Below, piece after piece: positions 23,354-27,216 of a stretch of 27,216 nucleotides of DNA. The notes under the pieces were generated by a model. The model was not told the origin of the DNA, ran no database searches, and worked only from the letters and a program-made list of their open reading frames with translations. Each line of letters opens with the position of its first letter. Position 1 is the stretch's first letter. The position numbers and the translations under genes are program-made. The DNA is from an uncultured Bariatricus sp. (GTDB lineage Bacteria; Bacillota; Clostridia; Lachnospirales; Lachnospiraceae). The DNA lies in NCBI GenBank assembly GCA_934320645.1, contig CAKRFP010000034.1:1-27216 (forward strand), written 5' to 3'.

Positions 23354-23377
23354 AAAGTATAAATAGCTAACGGTCAA

Positions 23378-23420
23378 AAATAAAACATCTGCGGTATGCA
23401 TTCCGCAGATGTTTTATTTT
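23378..23420. terminator. Terminator of the M42 peptidase gene, bidirectional
   Basis: A perfect 17-bp stem (AAATAAAACATCTGCGG and its complement) around an eight-base loop, followed by a T run on the plus strand and TTTATTTTTG on the minus strand. It can also end the leftward cysteine desulfidase-like gene about 75 bases away. Confidence 0.92.
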
Positions 23421-23494
23421 TTTCAATATTAGTTATATTTTTCTTAAGTCCGGTAAATGCAAGTGCCTCTTCTACCAGTTCTTTTCTCTTTTTC

Positions 23495-24763
23495 TTATCT
23501 TGTCATGATCTGGATGATCGTTTTATCCGTCTCACGCATTCCCTTCTTTGCAAGCTCTCCGATATTACGAATCGTGTTTTCTACACCTTTTTCAACAAGT
23601 CCGTCTCCGCCATAGAACTGCTTTCCATTTTTCTGCATCTGAAGTCCCAGAAGACCTGCTTCTACAGCTGATGCGATTTTTGCCGCGCAGCTTGCCTTCG
23701 CTCCATCACACACAACACCTGAATTAATGGCAACTGCATTTACAATTACATGAGAAATCTCATATGCACGTCCACCATACAGATAACAGATTCCTGCACC
23801 TGCACCACATCCTGCACTGATCGCGCCGCAATATGCAGACAATCTTCCGATTCCTGTCTTCATATGGATTGTGATCAGATTTGACACAACCAGCGCGCGG
23901 AGCATCATCTCTTTTGAGACATTCAGCTCTTTTGCATAGACGATCACCGGAAGAGAAGTTGTCATTCCCTGGTTACCGCTTCCCGAATTGATGACAACCG
24001 GAAGTTCACATCCGTTCATTCTTGCATCCGATCCGGCCGCTGCCATCGCTTTCGCACGGTTATGTACACTGTTTCCATATGCTTCCATCAAAGTCTTTCC
24101 AATGGCAGCTCCCCAGTTTCCTGTCATGCCCTCTTCGGCAATTGCCCAGTTATAATCGATCTGTCTCTGCAGAACTTCCTCTACGTCTGCAACGTCTACG
24201 CAGTCTGCGAATTCAATGATCTTCTCCACAGTCAGAAGAGAACGGTCCGTCGCACAGCTGGATCCCTGCTCTTCATATGCTTTTTCTCTGATGATCTCAT
24301 CATCTTTCTTTACACAGATCACATTGGTGTGAAAACCTGCGATCTCTACGTATCCGCTGTGTCCGCCTGCACATGCCTTGATCTGAATGTCGAAAATATA
24401 TTCTTTATCGGATTCCCGGATTGTCATCGGCATGGTATCCAGCATCTTTTTCATTTCTACTTTCTGTTCCCCTGTGATCTCTTCCAGAATTTCCAGTTCT
24501 TTTTCCGGACATCCGGCTACAATCCCTGCACAGACTGCTGCACCGATTCCGCGAAGTCCTCCTGTGCACGGTACAACGACACTTTTTACATTCTTAATAA
24601 TATTTGCACTGACATTTACTTCTACAGATTCCGGCTTTTCCCCAAGAGCCTGAACTGCAACTGCTGCCGCGTAAGCTACTGCGATCGGCTCTGTACATCC
24701 CATCGCAGGAAGCAGCTCTTCCTTTAAAATTTCCACATATTCATTGTATATTTTTTGTTCCAT
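23495..24763 (-). CDS. cyuA: Cysteine desulfidase-like Fe-S protein (UPF0597/CyuA family)
   Basis: A 422-residue protein of the UPF0597 family, related to the alpha chain of iron-sulfur serine dehydratases. Conserved features are AMGCTEPIA near residue 22, PCTGGLRGIGAA, NGCELPVVINSGSGNQG, SAYCGAISAGCGAGAGICYLYGG with Cys residues suited to a [4Fe-4S] cluster, and the C-terminus ETDKTIIQIMTR. E. coli CyuA (YhaM) breaks cysteine into pyruvate, ammonia and sulfide; the archaeal CdsB is similar. Serine dehydratase activity is the main alternative. AAAGGAGA precedes the start, and a promoter lies at 24819-24847. Monocistronic, between a terminator and the tdh-kbl unit. Confidence 0.85.
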   Translation of the reverse strand: MEQKIYNEYVEILKEELLPAMGCTEPIAVAYAAAVAVQALGEKPESVEVNVSANIIKNVKSVVVPCTGGLRGIGAAVCAGIVAGCPEKELEILEEITGEQKVEMKKMLDTMPMTIRESDKEYIFDIQIKACAGGHSGYVEIAGFHTNVICVKKDDEIIREKAYEEQGSSCATDRSLLTVEKIIEFADCVDVADVEEVLQRQIDYNWAIAEEGMTGNWGAAIGKTLMEAYGNSVHNRAKAMAAAGSDARMNGCELPVVINSGSGNQGMTTSLPVIVYAKELNVSKEMMLRALVVSNLITIHMKTGIGRLSAYCGAISAGCGAGAGICYLYGGRAYEISHVIVNAVAINSGVVCDGAKASCAAKIASAVEAGLLGLQMQKNGKQFYGGDGLVEKGVENTIRNIGELAKKGMRETDKTIIQIMTR

Positions 24764-24818
24764 CTTTTATCTCCTTTGTCAGATGACACCCCATTCATCT
24801 TTTTATTGTTCCCTGTTT

Positions 24819-24847
24819 ATTTTATAATATTCCTGCCTTTCCCACAA
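24819..24847 (-). promoter_or_regulatory. Probable promoter of the cysteine desulfidase-like gene
   Basis: On the minus strand TTGTGG (24842-24847), 17 bases, TAAAAT (24819-24824), about 55 bases before the start codon. The alternative -10 reading TATAAA shares the same stretch. Confidence 0.5.
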
Positions 24848-24977
24848 GCTTTTTCTCTCTATTTTTTCAGGGTTTACAGAATTACCATGATTACATTCCA
24901 AAAACATTCTTTTATTTTTGTTTAATGCCTCTTAAAATTTTCCCGTAACATTTTTTAGTCAGATTTCTCTGTTACAT

Positions 24978-25020
24978 CATCACAAAATGCCGGGCAACAT
25001 TTTGTGATGTCCGGCATTTT
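24978..25020. terminator. Hairpin region after kbl with two competing stems
   Basis: Stem A pairs AAAATGCCGG (24984-24993) with CCGGCATTTT (25011-25020). Stem B pairs CATCACAAAATG (24978-24989) with CATTTTGTGATG (24998-25009). They share bases and exclude each other. The site lies 17 bases after the kbl stop and is probably its terminator, although the T run (ATTTTTCT) follows only on the plus strand. Confidence 0.6.
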
Positions 25021-25036
25021 TCTATCCTGTAGCAAT

Positions 25037-26233
25037 TTATTTTCCAATCTCTTCTCTAGTCTCTTTAAAACATTTGATAATGAAATCAATATCTTCTTTT
25101 GTATGGCTCGCACATACCTGTGTGCGGATTCTTGCTTTTCCTTTCGGTACAACCGGATAAGAGAATGCAACCACATATACCCCTTTTTCCATCATTTTCT
25201 TTGCATATTCTCCGGCAAGTCTTTCATCATAAAGCATAACCGGTACACATGGATGGGTTCCTTCGATGATATCAAATCCGTTTTCTACCAGCTGCTTGCG
25301 GTAGTATGCGGTTACTTCTTCCAGATGGTCACGAAGCTCGGTGCTTTCTTCCAGCATATTGAACATCTCAATACTTGCTCCTGCGATCGCCGGTGCAAGA
25401 GAGTTGGAGAATAGGTACGGACGACTTCTCTGACGCAGCAGATCGATGATCTCTTTTCTTCCGGATGTATATCCACCGGAAGCCCCACCGAGTGCTTTTC
25501 CGAGTGTTCCTGTAATGATATCCACTCTTCCTTCTACGCCACAGTATTCGGAAGTTCCTCTGCCGTGCGCTCCTACAAATCCAACTGCATGGCTGTCATC
25601 CACCATAACCAGTGCGTTGTATTTATCAGCAAGATCACAGACACCTTTTAAATTACAGATGATTCCATCCATTGAAAATACACCGTCTGTAGCGATCAGT
25701 TTGACTCTTGCTCCTGCTGCATCTGCAGCCTGAAGCTGTGCTTCCAGATCTTCCATGTTGTTATTTTTATAGCGGTATCTTTTTGCCTTACAGAGACGAA
25801 CTCCGTCAATGATGGAAGCATGGTTCAGTTCATCACTGATCACTGCATCCTCCGCAGTCAGGATTGTTTCAAAAAGTCCACCATTTGCATCAAAGCAGGA
25901 AGAATATAAAATCGTATCATCTGTTCCCAGAAATCCGGAAATCTTCTTTTCCAGTTTTTTGTGGATGTCCTGTGTTCCGCAGATAAATCTGACAGAAGCA
26001 ACCCCATATCCTTTTTCATCATAGGTTTTCTTCGCTGCATCGATCAGTCTCTGATTGTCTCCAAGTCCAAGATAGTTATTGGCACACATATTAAGAAGCT
26101 CTCTTCCGTCTTCCATTACAACCTTTGCGCCCTGCGGAGATACGAACGGTGCTTCCCCTTTGAAAAGGCCATCTGCTTTGATCTGTTCTACTTCTTTTGT
26201 ATAAATACTTAAAATATCATTTTTTCTTGCCAT
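25037..26233 (-). CDS. kbl: Glycine C-acetyltransferase (2-amino-3-ketobutyrate CoA ligase)
   Basis: A 398-residue PLP enzyme of the alpha-oxoamine synthase family. It cleaves 2-amino-3-oxobutyrate with CoA to glycine and acetyl-CoA. The PLP lysine is Lys246 in TGTLGKALGG; other family residues are seen in NNYLGL, SCFDANGGLFE, DELNHASIIDG and VDDSHAVGF. Length matches E. coli Kbl (398). Related enzymes (8-amino-7-oxononanoate synthase, serine palmitoyltransferase) are less likely, because tdh, which makes its substrate, lies 26 bases upstream in the same direction. The start has an AGAAGGAGA site. Confidence 0.96.
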   Translation of the reverse strand: MARKNDILSIYTKEVEQIKADGLFKGEAPFVSPQGAKVVMEDGRELLNMCANNYLGLGDNQRLIDAAKKTYDEKGYGVASVRFICGTQDIHKKLEKKISGFLGTDDTILYSSCFDANGGLFETILTAEDAVISDELNHASIIDGVRLCKAKRYRYKNNNMEDLEAQLQAADAAGARVKLIATDGVFSMDGIICNLKGVCDLADKYNALVMVDDSHAVGFVGAHGRGTSEYCGVEGRVDIITGTLGKALGGASGGYTSGRKEIIDLLRQRSRPYLFSNSLAPAIAGASIEMFNMLEESTELRDHLEEVTAYYRKQLVENGFDIIEGTHPCVPVMLYDERLAGEYAKKMMEKGVYVVAFSYPVVPKGKARIRTQVCASHTKEDIDFIIKCFKETREEIGK

Positions 26234-26259
26234 TTTATTCTCTCCTTCTTCTGCTTTTC

Positions 26260-27216
26260 CTAATCGTTAATATGTGCCCAGTCAAGGATCACCTTTCCTG
26301 ACTGTCCTGAGATCATTGCCTCAAATCCTTTTTCATAATCGCGGATATCAAAATGGTGTGTGATGATCGGTGAAATATCAAGTCCCGCCTGGATCATCGT
26401 AGACATCTTGTACCAGGTATCCCATACTTTTCTTCCATAAATTCCGCGGATATTCAGCCCATTGAAGATCACTGTCTCAAGATCTACGGTTGCATCCTGT
26501 CTCTGCAATCCGAGAAGTGCGATCTTTCCACCATGTTTCATGTTATGGATCATATCAGAAAGTCCCGGCTGGCTTCCGGACATCTCAAGTCCGATATCAA
26601 AGCCTTCTGTCATTCCGATCTCATGCATCACATCCGTCAGTTTTTCCTGTGTCAGATTAACACATCTGGTCGCACCCATTTTTGCTGCCAGATCCAGACG
26701 GTACTGGTTCATATCCGTGATTACCACATGTCTTGCTCCTGCAAATTTTGCGATCGCCGCTGCCATGATCCCAATCGGCCCTGCACCTGTGATCAGCACA
26801 TCTTCACCAAGCATGTCGTAAGATAATGCAGTATGGGTTGCATTTCCAAATGGATCAAAGATCGCATATAATTCTTCATCAATTGCCGGATTGCACGGCC
26901 ATACATTCGAAGCGGGAATAACCAGATATTCTGCAAACGCACCGTTCCGGTTTACTCCAACACCTTTGGCATCTTTGCAGTTCTCTTTGTGCCCTTCCAG
27001 ACAGTTTCTGCATTTTCCGCAAGTGATATGTCCTTCACCGGATACCAGATCGCCCACCTTGAATCCCTGTACACCTGCACCGACTTCTACAACTTCCCCG
27101 ACATATTCATGTCCTGCGGTCAGTCCGATCGGAATGGTATGCTGTGCCCATTCATTCCACTGGTAAATATGTACATCGGTACCACAGATTGCATTTTTAT
27201 GGATCTTGATCTTTAC
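26260..27216 (-). CDS. tdh: L-threonine 3-dehydrogenase, 5' end outside the window
   Basis: The visible 318 residues (VKIKIHKNAICGTDVHIY onward) cover all but about the first 27 residues of a zinc-dependent medium-chain dehydrogenase. It oxidises L-threonine to 2-amino-3-oxobutyrate with NAD+. Catalytic zinc residues lie in ICGTDVH and GHEYVGE; the structural zinc Cys set is ITCGKCRNCLEGHKENC; the NAD-binding Rossmann segment is ITGAGPIGIMAAAIAKFAG; and the tail GQSGKVILDW matches E. coli Tdh closely. The frame stays open to the right edge, so the gene start and its promoter lie beyond 27216. Followed by kbl after 26 bases, forming the threonine-to-glycine pathway unit. Confidence 0.96.
   Translation of the reverse strand, partial: VKIKIHKNAICGTDVHIYQWNEWAQHTIPIGLTAGHEYVGEVVEVGAGVQGFKVGDLVSGEGHITCGKCRNCLEGHKENCKDAKGVGVNRNGAFAEYLVIPASNVWPCNPAIDEELYAIFDPFGNATHTALSYDMLGEDVLITGAGPIGIMAAAIAKFAGARHVVITDMNQYRLDLAAKMGATRCVNLTQEKLTDVMHEIGMTEGFDIGLEMSGSQPGLSDMIHNMKHGGKIALLGLQRQDATVDLETVIFNGLNIRGIYGRKVWDTWYKMSTMIQAGLDISPIITHHFDIRDYEKGFEAMISGQSGKVILDWAHIND

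Noticed and set aside
24062..24727. Rightward 221-codon frame within the cysteine desulfidase-like gene
   Set aside because: Antisense shadow; its product is Cys/Phe-rich and lacks any family signature, while the leftward frame has full UPF0597 motifs.

Overview
The window looks like chromosomal DNA from a low-to-mid GC Gram-positive anaerobe of the Clostridia, most likely family Lachnospiraceae (the Blautia/Dorea/Ruminococcus kind). The reasons are strong AGGAGG-type ribosome sites, near-consensus sigma-A promoters with 17-base spacers, a T-box leader in front of leuS, paired MATE transporters, and TrkA/TrkH potassium uptake next to a paralogous EF-G. This is inference from gene content; no rRNA or tRNA gene is present. 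I see no prophage, insertion sequence, CRISPR array or tRNA.

Layout, left to right. (1) Positions 1-1619: a truncated leftward gene and a rightward MATE transporter, with divergent promoters. (2) 1701-2873, leftward: a compact three-gene operon of a small Sm-like protein, a stand-alone domain resembling the middle domain of fatty-acid kinase FakA, and a 2H phosphoesterase (2'-5' RNA ligase-like). (3) 2960-5939: a pair of 29-bp direct repeats, a terminator, leuS, its Leu(CUC)-specific T-box leader and its promoter. (4) 6058-10651, leftward: a four-gene operon of two COG0523 (CobW-type) GTPases, recQ and a YgjP-like zinc hydrolase. The first GTPase carries a long His/Cys-rich metal-binding insert built by a 90-bp tandem duplication; the second lacks the family's CxCC motif. 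(5) 10661-11231: a rightward 140-residue P-loop protein of unknown function. (6) 11266-15861, leftward: trkA, trkH and a membrane-anchored protein of unknown function. (7) 15865-18054, leftward: an EF-G paralogue with altered GTPase motifs, with a perfect inverted repeat over its promoter. (8) 18099-20737, rightward: tyrA and aroA (tyrosine/shikimate branch). (9) 20736-22163, leftward: a second MATE transporter. (10) 22334-23420, rightward: an M42 aminopeptidase. (11) 23495-24847, leftward: a cysteine desulfidase-like protein. (12) 25037-27216, leftward: tdh (truncated by the window edge) and kbl, which together turn threonine into glycine and acetyl-CoA.

Most of this is housekeeping and amino-acid metabolism. 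The stretches most worth a second look are the COG0523 pair co-transcribed with two zinc-dependent enzymes, the small Sm-like/FakA-middle/2H operon, the unknown third gene of the trk operon, and the EF-G paralogue with its operator-like palindrome. No clearly new defence or mobile system is visible. All functional calls rest on reading motifs by eye, without a database search.
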